This document shows, piece after piece, positions 33,200 through 41,099 of a stretch of DNA of 64,000 bases. Where the stretch lies: assembly GCF_014205055.1 (NCBI RefSeq), contig NZ_JACHMS010000001.1, forward strand, positions 4,154,001 through 4,218,000, written 5' to 3'. The position numbers were made by a program, and so were the translations under genes. A model generated the notes under the pieces. The model searched no databases and was not told the origin of the DNA. It was given only the letters and a program-made list of their open reading frames with translations. How positions within the stretch are numbered: position 1 is the first letter of the stretch; every line of letters starts with the position of its first letter. This stretch comes from Streptomyces luteogriseus (GTDB taxonomy: Bacteria; Actinomycetota; Actinomycetes; Streptomycetales; Streptomycetaceae).

Positions 33200-34861
33200 T
33201 CACCGGCCCAGCCACACCGTCGTGTCCGGCCCGAGCCGCCCGTCCTCCAGCGGCGCGCTGGCCAGCAGCACCTCACCCGCCGGCAGTTCGACCGCCGCGC
33301 CGGAGAGGTTCGTGACGCAGCGCCAGCCCTCGCACCGGTCGAACCGGAGCACACCCTCCGGGGCATCCGCCGCCCAGGTCAGCTCCTCGCCGTCGAGGAG
33401 CTTGCGGCGCAGGCGCAGGGCCGTGCGGTAGAGCTCCAGGGTCGAGCCCTCGACGCCGTCCTGCGCCTCGACGGCGTGGGCGGCGAAGGCGGGCGGCTGA
33501 GGCAGCCACGCACCGCCGGACCCGAAGCCGTACGACGGTCCGGTCGTCGTCCACGGCAGCGGCACCCGGCAGCCGTCGCGGCCCTTGCGGACGTGGCCCG
33601 TCTGCTCCCAGATCGGGTCCTGGAGAACCTCGGTGGGCAGGTCGGCGACCTCGGGCAGGCCGAGTTCCTCGCCCTGGTAGACGTACGCCGAGCCGGGCAG
33701 CGCCAGCATCAGCAGGGTCGCCGCCCGGGCCCGGCGCAGCCCGGCCGCCTCGTCGACGGCCGGGGCGTGGCCGCCGGAGAGCAGCCAGGCGTTGGGGTCG
33801 GTGCCGGGCGGCAGCATGAGGCGGGAGGCGTGCCGTACGACGTCGTGGTTGGACAGCACCCAGGTGGCCGAGGCGCCCGCCGCCCGGGCGGTGGCGAGCG
33901 AGTCGGTGATGACCTGCCGCAGTTCCTCCGCGTCCCAGCCGGTCTGCAGGTACTCGAAGTTGAAGGCCTGGCCCAGCTCGTCCGGGCGGGCGTACAGCGC
34001 ACGCCGGGCACCGGGCACCCATGCCTCGGCGACGGCCATGCGGGGCGGGCGGTAGGAGTCGAGGATCTTGCGCCAGTCGCGGTAGATCTCGTGCACGTCG
34101 TCGCGGTCGTAGAAGGGGTGGGTGCCGGGCGGCATCGCGGCGAGGGTCTCCTCGCCGCTCAGCTCGGGCGCGCCGAGGTCGCGCAGAGGTTCGCTCAGGT
34201 CCTTGGCGAGGGCGTGGGCGACGTCGACGCGGAAGCCGTCGACCCCGCGGTCGGACCAGAAGCGCAGGGTGGTGCGGTGGTCGGCGCGGACCTCCTGGTT
34301 CTCCCAGTTGAGGTCGGGCTGCTCGGGGGCGAAGAGATGGAGGTACCACTGGCCGTCGGGCACCCGCTGCCACGCGCTGCCGCCGAAGACGGACTGCCAG
34401 TCGGTGGGCGGGAGTTCGCCGTGTTCACCGCGGCCGTCGCGGAAGACGTACCGGTCGCGTGCGGCCGAGCCGGGCCCGGAGCGCAGGGCCTCCTGGAACC
34501 AGGCGTGCTGGTGCGAGGAGTGGTTGGGCACGATGTCGACGATGACCTTCAGGCCGAGGCGGTGGGCTTCGGCGACCAGGGCGTCGAAGTCGTCGAGGGT
34601 GCCCAGGCGCGGGTCGACGCCCCGGGGGTCGGCGACGTCGTAGCCGCCGTCGGCGAGTTCGGACGGGTAGAAGGGGCTCAGCCACAGGGCGTCGACACCC
34701 AGGGCGGCGAGGTGGGTGAGACGGCGGGTGATGCCGCGCAGATCGCCGAGTCCGTCGCCGTCGGCGTCGGCGAAGCTGCGGGGGTAGATCTGGTAGACGA
34801 CCGCCTGGCGCCACCAGTCGGGGTCACGGGACGACAGGTCGAGGGTGGAGCGATCGGTCAC
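33200..34861 (-). CDS. Alpha-glucosidase (GH13, oligo-1,6-glucosidase type)
   Basis: A 553-residue cytoplasmic glycosidase. The GH13 regions are DIVPNHSSHQH (region I), GFRVDVAHAL with the nucleophile Asp (about 213), VAEAW with the acid Glu (about 279) and LSNHDV with the transition-state Asp (about 338). QIYPRSFADADGDGLGDLRGI is the usual N-terminal signature of the alpha-glucosidase subgroup. It should release glucose from maltose or isomaltose-type oligosaccharides. The start is GTG 34861, with GAAGGAG eight bases ahead. No mal transport genes or LacI regulator lie next to it, so it is an isolated enzyme here. Confidence 0.92.
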   Translation of the reverse strand: MTDRSTLDLSSRDPDWWRQAVVYQIYPRSFADADGDGLGDLRGITRRLTHLAALGVDALWLSPFYPSELADGGYDVADPRGVDPRLGTLDDFDALVAEAHRLGLKVIVDIVPNHSSHQHAWFQEALRSGPGSAARDRYVFRDGRGEHGELPPTDWQSVFGGSAWQRVPDGQWYLHLFAPEQPDLNWENQEVRADHRTTLRFWSDRGVDGFRVDVAHALAKDLSEPLRDLGAPELSGEETLAAMPPGTHPFYDRDDVHEIYRDWRKILDSYRPPRMAVAEAWVPGARRALYARPDELGQAFNFEYLQTGWDAEELRQVITDSLATARAAGASATWVLSNHDVVRHASRLMLPPGTDPNAWLLSGGHAPAVDEAAGLRRARAATLLMLALPGSAYVYQGEELGLPEVADLPTEVLQDPIWEQTGHVRKGRDGCRVPLPWTTTGPSYGFGSGGAWLPQPPAFAAHAVEAQDGVEGSTLELYRTALRLRRKLLDGEELTWAADAPEGVLRFDRCEGWRCVTNLSGAAVELPAGEVLLASAPLEDGRLGPDTTVWLGR

Positions 34862-35168
34862 GCGGTCTCCTTCGCAGGGCGTACGGGCGACAGCATTGAA
34901 TGTGTCCAGAATGCCGGAAAAAGGAACCATCGCGCTGATCGGAGCAATCCATTCCTGCTGTGACGAAAGTGTGATGGCGGCGCAACTTCCTTTGTATTAC
35001 CGCAGGTTGACAGCGTGCTGCGGCACCGCCACGATGGGGCCACTGAGGCGCATGTGACCAATGGGCCCAGTGTTTCTCAGACCACTCACCCCCGGTACGG
35101 CCCCGGCAGCCGCACGCTGCCCGCATGCCGTCACCCGGGTTCTGCACACGCCAAGAAATGGGATACGC
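34862..35168 (+). promoter_or_regulatory. AT-richer divergent promoter region (GH13 / LAETG surface protein)
   Basis: These 307 bp have no gene and lower GC than their surroundings. A TTGACA box at 35007-35012 faces the surface protein, followed 18 bp later by ACGATG as a weak -10. A sequence ATTGAATGTGTCCAGAATG lies closer to the GH13 start. No clear operator was recognised. Confidence 0.4.
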
Positions 35169-36122
35169 ATGTCCATAGCGAGACGTGTCACCGCGCGACG
35201 CCTGCTGGGGACGGGCGCCGCGGCCCTTGCCCTCTGCGCCGCCTCCGCCACCACCGCGTTCGCCACCGGTTCGCCCGGCGGCGACGGCTGGTCGTCCGGC
35301 GGCAGCTACAAGCCCGGCACCGGCGCGGGTACGGAGACCGGGACCGACCGCTGCCAGTTCTCGCTCGACGGCACCACCTTCCACGACTCGGTCAAGGTCG
35401 ACGACCAGAACCTGAAGCCGACCGACGACGGCAAGGTGCACATCAAGGTCCGCACCGCCGGTGACGCGGCCACCTGCACGGCCTCCCTCGCCTCCTACCT
35501 CGCCCACGGCGCGACGTTCGCGACCTCCGGCGAGCAGGTGTTCGTCGACTTCGACACGGTGACGGTCAAGCCGGGCGGCACCGAGTCGCTCGACATCGCC
35601 ATCCCGGACAAGGGCTGCTTCGGGCAGATCGACCTCTACCGGGGCGCGGTGAAGTTCGACGGCGAGCTCGACGCGAAGGACGGCTTCGAGCACGGCGACC
35701 TGCCCAAGGGCCCGGACCGCCCGGTCATCAAGGACAAGCTGATCGCGGCCTGGAACGGCGGCACGAAGAACTGCACGACCCCGCCGCCCGCGGAGACGGA
35801 GCCGCCCGCCCCCACGCCGCCCGCGAGCCCGTCCGAGCCGGCCGAGGAGACCACGCCTCCGGCGTCCCCGTCCGAGCCGTCCGAGCCGTCCGAGCCGGCC
35901 AAGCCCTCGACGCCCCCGTCCTCCGGCACGGACACCCCCACCCCGAGCGCCTCCGAGTCGACGCCCGTCGCGCCCAAGCCGAACGGCGGTGGCGGCGACC
36001 TCGCCGAGACCGGCGCCGACAGCAGCACCGGCCCGATCGCGCTCGGCGCGGCGGCCTTGCTGGCGGGCGGCGCGGCCCTCGTCGTCGCGACCCGTCGCCG
36101 CGCGGCCAGGCGCAACGCGTAA
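35169..36122 (+). CDS. LAETG-anchored surface protein
   Basis: A 317-residue cell-wall protein. The signal peptide is residues 1-33 (TTAFATG). Residues about 60-195 form a folded head with paired Cys (RCQFSLDG, ATCTASL, KGCFGQI, NCTTP). A Pro/Ser/Glu-rich wall-spanning region follows with SEPSEP repeats. The C-terminus has LAETG (about 277-281), a hydrophobic stretch and RRRAARRNA, the LAXTG signal of class E sortases. The head domain resembles other Streptomyces LAXTG proteins of unknown role. The ATG 35169 is the natural start. A bidirectional hairpin follows the stop. Confidence 0.88.
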   Translation: MSIARRVTARRLLGTGAAALALCAASATTAFATGSPGGDGWSSGGSYKPGTGAGTETGTDRCQFSLDGTTFHDSVKVDDQNLKPTDDGKVHIKVRTAGDAATCTASLASYLAHGATFATSGEQVFVDFDTVTVKPGGTESLDIAIPDKGCFGQIDLYRGAVKFDGELDAKDGFEHGDLPKGPDRPVIKDKLIAAWNGGTKNCTTPPPAETEPPAPTPPASPSEPAEETTPPASPSEPSEPSEPAKPSTPPSSGTDTPTPSASESTPVAPKPNGGGGDLAETGADSSTGPIALGAAALLAGGAALVVATRRRAARRNA

Positions 36123-36177
36123 GCACCGGAACCAGCCCACGCCGGGGCGCGGCATCCCCTGGCGCCGGGCTGCGCAC

Positions 36178-36221
36178 GCCCCGCCCTGACGGTGTCCCAC
36201 CAGGACCCGTCGGGGCGGGGC
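36178..36221. terminator. Bidirectional hairpin between convergent genes
   Basis: A 15-bp stem (36178-36192 with 36207-36221, one G-T pair) around a 14-base loop lies between the stops of the LAETG protein and the nucleoside hydrolase. Confidence 0.75.
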
Positions 36222-36235
36222 TTCGGCCGGGGTCG

Positions 36236-37192
36236 CTACACGGTCTCCAGGTACAGGTTCACGTACCGCTCCACGTCCACGTCCAACGCCACCTCCACCA
36301 AGGGCTGTTCGCGCATGCCCTCGTGGATCTCGGACTCGCCGGGGACCGGCCGGCGGTCGACGACCGTCTGGCCGCGCGCGGGCCCGGGGGCCAGGACGAC
36401 CTCGACCGGCAGGCGCTCGGTGGTCAGGCCCTTCGGGTCGACGACCGCGCAGACCGCACCCGCGTCACCGAGACCGCCCATGGGCGTGGGATCGCCGGAC
36501 GTGGCCGGGTCCCGGTGGGCGAGCAGCTCACCGGCCATTCGCAGGCTGGGCTCCGCGCTCGCCCGCAGCCGCTGCACCTCGCCCGCGGGCACCAGGACCT
36601 TCTTGAACACGTCCAGCCCGTACATCGTGATCGGCACCCCCGCGGTGAGCAGCACCGCGGCCGCCTCCGGGTCGTGCCACACGTTGAACTCCGCGACCGG
36701 CGTGGCGTTCCCGGTCGCCACCGCGCCGCCCATGAACACGATCCGCTCGATGTTGCGGGTCACCTCGGGGTGCGTCCGCAGCAGCAGCGCGATGTTCGTC
36801 AACGGCGCCATGGGAATCAGCGTGACCGGCCTCGGCGAGGCGAGGATCTCGCGGCGCAGCAGCGTCACCGCGTCCACGTCGACCGGCACGCGGGTCGGCG
36901 CGGGCAGTCCCAGATCGCCCATCCCGTCCTGCCCGTGCACATGCCGGGCCGTCCGTACGGGCTCGATCAGCGGACGCTCGGCACCCCGGGCGACGGGGAT
37001 GTCACCGGCGCCGGCCACCTCCAGCACGGTCAGGGTGTTGCGGACGACGCCGTCGACGTCCGTGTTCCCGGCCACGCAGGTGATCGCCCGCACGTCGAGC
37101 GCGGGGTGCCGTACGGCGAACAGCAGGGCGAGGGCGTCGTCGACACCGGTGTCGCAGTCGATGATCACCGGGATGGGCTGACCGTCCGTCAC
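36236..37192 (-). CDS. Inosine/uridine-preferring nucleoside hydrolase
   Basis: A 318-residue cytoplasmic enzyme that hydrolyses the N-glycosidic bond of ribonucleosides. The calcium-binding N-terminal signature is IIDCDTGVDDALAL (about 9-22), followed by the family words VAGNTDVDGVVRNTL, LTNIALLLRTHPEV, MGGAVATGNATPVAEFNVWHDPEAA. All expected Asp residues are present. The start is GTG 37192, with GGAAGGAG at nine bases; an upstream ATG at 37234 only adds unrelated residues. It functions in nucleoside salvage. Confidence 0.92.
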   Translation of the reverse strand: MTDGQPIPVIIDCDTGVDDALALLFAVRHPALDVRAITCVAGNTDVDGVVRNTLTVLEVAGAGDIPVARGAERPLIEPVRTARHVHGQDGMGDLGLPAPTRVPVDVDAVTLLRREILASPRPVTLIPMAPLTNIALLLRTHPEVTRNIERIVFMGGAVATGNATPVAEFNVWHDPEAAAVLLTAGVPITMYGLDVFKKVLVPAGEVQRLRASAEPSLRMAGELLAHRDPATSGDPTPMGGLGDAGAVCAVVDPKGLTTERLPVEVVLAPGPARGQTVVDRRPVPGESEIHEGMREQPLVEVALDVDVERYVNLYLETV

Positions 37193-37277
37193 GGCGGGGA
37201 CTCCTTCCAGTGGCTGCGCGGGAAAGCTCCGCACAGGCGACCCTACGGCCCCGGCCCGTTCCGGGCTCCGGCCCGCG

Positions 37278-37463
37278 TCAGGACCGGCGTACCGCCGTGA
37301 CGTCGAATTCCAGCGTCACCTTCCGGCCGACCATGCACCGGGCCCCGCTGACACCCCAGTCGTGGCGGTCGACGACCGTGCGGCCCGTGAAGGCGGCCGG
37401 CTGGCCGCCCCGCGGATCGCGGCCGGATCCGGTCAGTTCGAAGTCGACGCTGAGGACCAGGTC
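37278..37463 (-). pseudogene. C-terminal remnant of a YceI-family lipid-binding protein
   Basis: About 60 codons encode the end of a YceI barrel: LVLSVDFELTGSGRDPRGG, FTGRTVVDRHDWGVS and VGRKVTLEFDVTAVRRS, with the family order intact to the stop at 37278. Upstream of about 37463 the frame turns into unrelated Arg/Gly-rich sequence, so the N-terminal two thirds are gone. The break coincides with the start of an ECF41 sigma remnant on the other strand. Confidence 0.65.
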
Positions 37464-37769
37464 ATCGAGGGCCTCATCGGCGTGCTGGCCCCCGACGCGA
37501 CCGCGATCGGCGGCGGCGGCGGGCTCGTGCCGGCCGCGCTCCACCCGGTCGAGGGCGCCGAGCAGGTCGCCCGCTTCTTCGCCGGCCGGGCCCGCGCGGT
37601 ACCCGGCATCTCGCTCGAGGAGTGCGCGGTCAACGGCCGGCCCGGCCTGGTGGCCCGCAAGGACGGCGTCACCGTGTCGGTGCCGGCGTGCGACATCGCG
37701 GGCGACCGGATCCAGCACGTCTGGGCCGTACTCAATCCCGACAAGCTCCGCCCCTGGACGGCACGCTGA
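37455..37769 (+). pseudogene. C-terminal remnant of an ECF41/SigJ-type sigma factor (SnoaL-like domain)
   Basis: From about 37461 the plus frame reads like the regulatory SnoaL-like tail of ECF41 sigma factors: VIEGLIGVLAPDATAIGGGG, PVEGAEQVARFFAG, NGRPGLVARKDG and the conserved closing VLNPDKLRPW. The sigma domains 2 and 4 are missing; upstream codons are antisense to a YceI remnant. It cannot act as a sigma factor. Confidence 0.65.
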
Positions 37770-37860
37770 CCTGCGCCGCCGGCCACACGAACGGACGCGG
37801 CGATGATTCCGGCCCCGCCGGACGGTCGTTACGGGCAGCAGACGACGAAGGAGCCCCGCC

Positions 37861-38406
37861 ATGCCCGCACAGCAACCGACGACCGAGCTCGACGCCCGCT
37901 ACAGCTCCGCGCTCAACCCCCGCCCGGGCGCCTCGGAGGTCACCGCCACCGCCTGGGCCGAGGCGCAGGGGTGGCTGGAGGCCGCCGAGATCTTCTGGGT
38001 GTCCACCGTGCGGCCGGACGGCCGGCTGCACGTCACGCCCTGCATCGCCGCCTGGCACGACGGAGTGCTGTACTTCTCCACCGGCCGCACCGAGCAGAAG
38101 GCGAAGAACCTGGCGCACGACGCCCACTGCGCACTGACCACCGGGGCGAACTCCCTCACCGACGGGCTCGACCTCGTCATCGAGGGCCGGGCCGAGCCGG
38201 TCACCGACCGGGCCCGCCTGGAGGAGGTGATCACGGCGTACGAGACGAAGTACGGCCCGCACATCACCTCCCCCGAGGGCACCTTCCACGGCATCGGGGA
38301 CGCCTTCCGCCGCGGCGACGCCGTGGTGTTCGCGGTGGCCCCGGACACGGCGTACGGCTTCGGCCGGGACAACGGCGTCTACAGCCACACGCGCTGGACG
38401 TTCTGA
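37861..38406 (+). CDS. Pyridoxamine 5'-phosphate oxidase-family (FMN-binding split barrel) protein
   Basis: A 181-residue cytoplasmic protein. The split-barrel motifs are seen in FWVSTVRPDGRLHVTPCIAAWHDGVLYFST (about 40-70), EQKAKNLAHDAHCALTTG and VIEGRAEPVTD. This matches general-stress or F420/FMN-dependent PPOX proteins rather than PdxH itself. The substrate is unknown. The start ATG at 37861 follows GAAGGAG. It is convergent with the short ThrRS gene; a perfect palindrome CCCGTCCTAGGACGGG at 38429-38444 overlaps that gene's stop codon. Confidence 0.88.
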   Translation: MPAQQPTTELDARYSSALNPRPGASEVTATAWAEAQGWLEAAEIFWVSTVRPDGRLHVTPCIAAWHDGVLYFSTGRTEQKAKNLAHDAHCALTTGANSLTDGLDLVIEGRAEPVTDRARLEEVITAYETKYGPHITSPEGTFHGIGDAFRRGDAVVFAVAPDTAYGFGRDNGVYSHTRWTF

Positions 38407-38434
38407 GACCGGCCGCGACGTGGAGGGCCCCGTC

Positions 38435-39655
38435 CTAGGACGGGTCCCACAGCCCGGGGCCGCGGGCCGCCACCCGGTCGCCGATACGGCGCAGCAGCTC
38501 GTCCCCGGGCAGGGTGTCCGGCCGGCTGCCGTCGCGCAGGCGGGGGGCCACCAGGCCGGCGGCGGCCTCCCGCCCGCCGATCACCGCCTGGTACGGCACC
38601 AGCCGGGCCGAACGGATCCGGGCCGCGAGGGTGCCCTGCCCGGGGCCGGCGACCTCGGCGCGCAGCCCGAGCTCCCGGGCCCGTCCGGCCAGGGCGTGGG
38701 CTGCCTCGGACTGCTCCTCCCCCACCGGCAGGACCATCAGCTGCACCGGCGCCAGCCACGGCGGGAAGGCGCCGCCATGCTCCTCCAGGAGATGGGCGAC
38801 CGCGCGCTCCACACTGCCGATGATGCTGCGGTGCACCATGACCGGGCGGTGCTTCGCGCCGTCGGGGCCGATGTAGTGCAGGTCGAAGCGCTCGGGCTGG
38901 TGGAAGTCGATCTGCACGGTGGACAGGGTGGCCTCACGGCCGGCCGGGTCGGTGATCTGCACGTCGATCTTGGGGCCGTAGAAGGCCGCCTCGCCCTCGG
39001 CCTCCTCGTACGCGACGCCGGAGCCGTCCAGGACCTCCCGGAGCAGGGCGGTGGCGCGCCGCCACAGCTCCGGGTCGGCCACGTACTTGCCGCCCTCGCC
39101 GGGCAGGGACAGCCGGTACCGGGCCGCGCGGATGCCCAGGTCCGCGTAGGCGCGGCCGATCAGCTCCAGCGCGGACCGGGCCTCCTCGACGGCCTGCTCC
39201 AAGGTGCAGAAGATGTGCGCGTCGTTGAGGGTGATGGACCGCACCCGGGTCAGACCGCCGAGGACACCGGACAGCTCCGAGCGGTACATGCCGCCCAACT
39301 CCGCCATGCGCAGGGGTAGTTCGCGGTAACTGTGGGAGCGGGAGCGGTAGATCAGGGCGTGGTGGGGGCACAGACTCGGGCGCAGCAGGACCTGCTCGGC
39401 GCCCACGTCCATCGGCGGGAACATGTCGTCGCCGTAGTGCTCCCAGTGGCCGGAGATCTCGTACAGCTCGCGTTTGCCGAGGGCGGGTGAGTACACGTGC
39501 CGGTAGCCGGCCCGCCGTTCCGCGTCGCGGATGTACTCCTCCAGGGTGTGCCGCACGACGGCGCCGTCGGGCAGCCAGTACGGCAGACCGGCGCCCATCA
39601 GCGGATCGGTGTCGAACAGGTCCAGTTCACGGCCGAGTCGGCGGTGGTCGTGCAT
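38435..39655 (-). CDS. thrS2: Short threonyl-tRNA synthetase lacking the N-terminal TGS and editing domains
   Basis: A 406-residue class II synthetase that charges tRNA-Thr. It consists of the catalytic core (about 20-290) and the anticodon-binding domain (about 300-395). ThrRS signatures are YRSELSGVLGGLTRVRS (motif 2), FYGPKIDVQI, QIDFHQPERFDLHYIG and HRPVMVHRSIIGSVER (motif 3). Zinc ligands fit Cys in RPSLCPHH and His in NDAHIFC and MVHRS. A normal bacterial ThrRS is about 640 residues; the TGS and editing domains are absent from the start, because the ATG at 39655 (GAGGAGCC ahead) opens directly into the core. It is probably a second, backup or inhibitor-tolerant enzyme. The symbol thrS2 is descriptive. 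Leader peptide and hairpins upstream point to attenuation by threonyl-tRNA. Confidence 0.88.
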   Translation of the reverse strand: MHDHRRLGRELDLFDTDPLMGAGLPYWLPDGAVVRHTLEEYIRDAERRAGYRHVYSPALGKRELYEISGHWEHYGDDMFPPMDVGAEQVLLRPSLCPHHALIYRSRSHSYRELPLRMAELGGMYRSELSGVLGGLTRVRSITLNDAHIFCTLEQAVEEARSALELIGRAYADLGIRAARYRLSLPGEGGKYVADPELWRRATALLREVLDGSGVAYEEAEGEAAFYGPKIDVQITDPAGREATLSTVQIDFHQPERFDLHYIGPDGAKHRPVMVHRSIIGSVERAVAHLLEEHGGAFPPWLAPVQLMVLPVGEEQSEAAHALAGRARELGLRAEVAGPGQGTLAARIRSARLVPYQAVIGGREAAAGLVAPRLRDGSRPDTLPGDELLRRIGDRVAARGPGLWDPS

Positions 39656-39693
39656 GGTGGCTCCTCGTGTCTGGGAGGCGAGCACCACGCGAC

Positions 39694-39723
39694 GAAGCCC
39701 CGGGGCACTCGCCCCGGGGCTTC
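39694..39723 (-). terminator. 13-bp hairpin in the thrS2 leader (attenuator terminator or RBS-proximal stem)
   Basis: Arms GAAGCCCCGGGGC (39694-39706 on the plus strand) and GCCCCGGGGCTTC (39711-39723) pair perfectly around a four-base loop. It lies between the leader peptide stop (39742) and the thrS2 start (39655). No U-tract follows. Confidence 0.8.
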
Positions 39724-39741
39724 GGACATCTGGGTCAGCTG

Positions 39742-39804
39742 TCAGCGCGCCGGGACTCTCTCCGGCGTCGTCGTGGAGGACGGGAACGGCTGGACTCGCT
39801 GCAT
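39742..39804 (-). CDS. Thr-rich leader peptide of the thrS2 attenuator
   Basis: A 20-codon frame upstream of thrS2, reading MQRVQPFPSSTTTPERVPAR, with three consecutive ACG threonine codons (39766-39774). A candidate -10 box TACGGT lies at 39811-39816, six bases before the ATG, which suits a leaderless leader transcript; no ribosome site is visible. A 6-bp stem (39748-39767) overlaps the codons after the Thr run, and a 13-bp stem follows. Ribosome stalling at the Thr codons when charged tRNA-Thr is scarce would prevent the first stem and free CCCGG to pair with the second stem. This is the classical attenuation logic. Confidence 0.65.
   Translation of the reverse strand: MQRVQPFPSSTTTPERVPAR
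39748..39767 (-). promoter_or_regulatory. First hairpin of the thrS2 leader (pause / competing stem)
   Basis: CGCCGG and CCGGCG arms pair perfectly around an eight-base loop, overlapping codons 13-19 of the leader peptide. Its 3' arm CCCGGCG can instead pair with the CCGGG of the downstream 13-bp stem. Confidence 0.6.
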
Positions 39805-39849
39805 GGCGTGACCGTAACAGGGCGGCGGGCGGCGGGCGACGGGTTTTCG

Positions 39850-40022
39850 GGCGAAGGGCGGTGGGTGTTCTGGTCCTCATGGGCTGTGGGCGTTCTGGTC
39901 TTGGGGGCGGTGAGCGTCTCGGTCCTAGGGGGCGGTGGACGTCCTGGTCCTGGGGGCGGTGGACGTCCTGGTCCTGGGGGCGGTGGACGCCCTGGTCCTG
40001 GGGGCGGTGGACGCCCTGGTCC
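39850..40022. repeat. 24-bp tandem repeat upstream of the thrS2 leader
   Basis: About seven units of roughly 24 bp (core GTGGACGTCCTGGTCCTGGG plus GGCG) run head to tail. The four central units are nearly identical and the outer ones degenerate. No spacers occur, so it is not CRISPR. It fills the space between the leader promoter and the divergent lipoprotein gene. Confidence 0.85.
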
Positions 40023-40157
40023 GGTCACCCGGACGGCCCGTATCGCTGGTGGACGGGCGGTCGCGGTGGTGCCGTAAGAGCACTCACCCGATCTTGGAGA
40101 GCCCGCCGTCGCCCCCGCGCGAAGGCACCTCCATGAGCCCCCGCAGGAGGCACCCCG

Positions 40158-40958
40158 ATGACCAACCCCCCGGCCACCCGTGCCCTCCTGGCCTCCGCGC
40201 TGTCCGCGCTGTCCGCGACCGCCCTGCTCGCCACGGCCGGCTGCTCCGTCGACGACGAGCCGCGGCCCCGGTGGTTCTCCGCCTCAGCCTCCGCGTCCGC
40301 CTCCGGCGCGTCGCCCGCCGTCGAGCAGCCCGCCGGTTCCGGGGCCGCCCTCAGCGAGGCACAGGCCCATGCGGCCCTGGTCACCGAGGCCGACCTCGGG
40401 GAGCCGTGGGTGCCGACGCGCGGCGCGCGCACCTGGCGGGACGGACTGCTCAAGGCCACCACGGAGGACCGGGACTGCCAGCGGCTGCTGGACGTCCTCT
40501 ACACGGAGGAGCCGTTCGGCACCCCGAAGGGGCCGCAGGCGACGTCCGCGCTCGACGACGGCGACACCGACGCCCAGTTGCACTACCGGGTCACCGCTCA
40601 CCCCCCGGCCGACGTGGACCGCACGCTGGACTGGATGAAGTCGCTGCCCGGCAGATGCGGCCAGTTCACGGCGGCGACCACCCGCGGCGGCATCCAGGGC
40701 GTGGAGGTCGACGACCTGCCGCTGCCGCCGGTGGGAGACGCCCGGCAGGCCCTGCGGGTCACCCTGGCCGGCGAGACGGAGGAGGGGGAGCTGACGTATC
40801 TCACGGTCGACCTCGCCGCCGTCCGCGTCGGCGAGGAGACGATCACCCTCACCAACGCGGGCCTCGACGAGGTGTACGCGGAGGTCACCCAACAGGCCGT
40901 GCGGCTCGGGGCGCAGAGGCTGGCCGACATCAGGAAGCAGGGGAGGGCACAGATCTGA
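40158..40958 (+). CDS. Lipoprotein of unknown function
   Basis: A 266-residue exported lipoprotein. The lipobox ATAGC (about residues 25-29) ends a standard leader. A Ser/Ala linker (about 40-60) leads into a folded domain of about 200 residues with three Cys residues (DCQRLL, GRCGQF) and no recognised motif. The ATG 40158 is preceded by CAGGAGGC at seven bases. It is divergent from the thrS2 leader with the 24-bp repeat array between. Downstream lies an array of 19-bp repeats. Confidence 0.8.
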   Translation: MTNPPATRALLASALSALSATALLATAGCSVDDEPRPRWFSASASASASGASPAVEQPAGSGAALSEAQAHAALVTEADLGEPWVPTRGARTWRDGLLKATTEDRDCQRLLDVLYTEEPFGTPKGPQATSALDDGDTDAQLHYRVTAHPPADVDRTLDWMKSLPGRCGQFTAATTRGGIQGVEVDDLPLPPVGDARQALRVTLAGETEEGELTYLTVDLAAVRVGEETITLTNAGLDEVYAEVTQQAVRLGAQRLADIRKQGRAQI

Positions 40959-41006
40959 CGGCCCCCTCCGGCCCTGGGAGTGATGACCGGGCCTCAGGGC
41001 CGGCCG

Positions 41007-41098
41007 GTACCGGATCTCAGGGCCTGTACCGAAGCTCAGGTCCTGTACCGGATCTCAGGTCCTGTTCCGAAGCTCAGGTCCGATACCGGATCTCAGGG
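41007..41098. repeat. 19-bp tandem repeat (five units, two alternating types)
   Basis: Units starting at 41007, 41026, 41045, 41064 and about 41082 alternate GTACCGGATCTCAGG and GTACCGAAGCTCAGG followed by TCCT or GCCT. The array lies between the convergent lipoprotein and GAF-ANTAR genes and stops two bases before the latter's end. Confidence 0.85.
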
Positions 41099-41099
41099 G

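Noticed and set aside
39735..40028. A PPPPGPGR-repeat protein (minus) or GAVDVLVL-repeat protein (plus)
   Set aside because: Both are translations of the 24-bp non-coding repeat array upstream of the thrS2 leader.
39850..41098. CRISPR-like appearance of the 24-bp and 19-bp repeats
   Set aside because: Units are directly adjacent with no spacers, and no cas gene is in the window.
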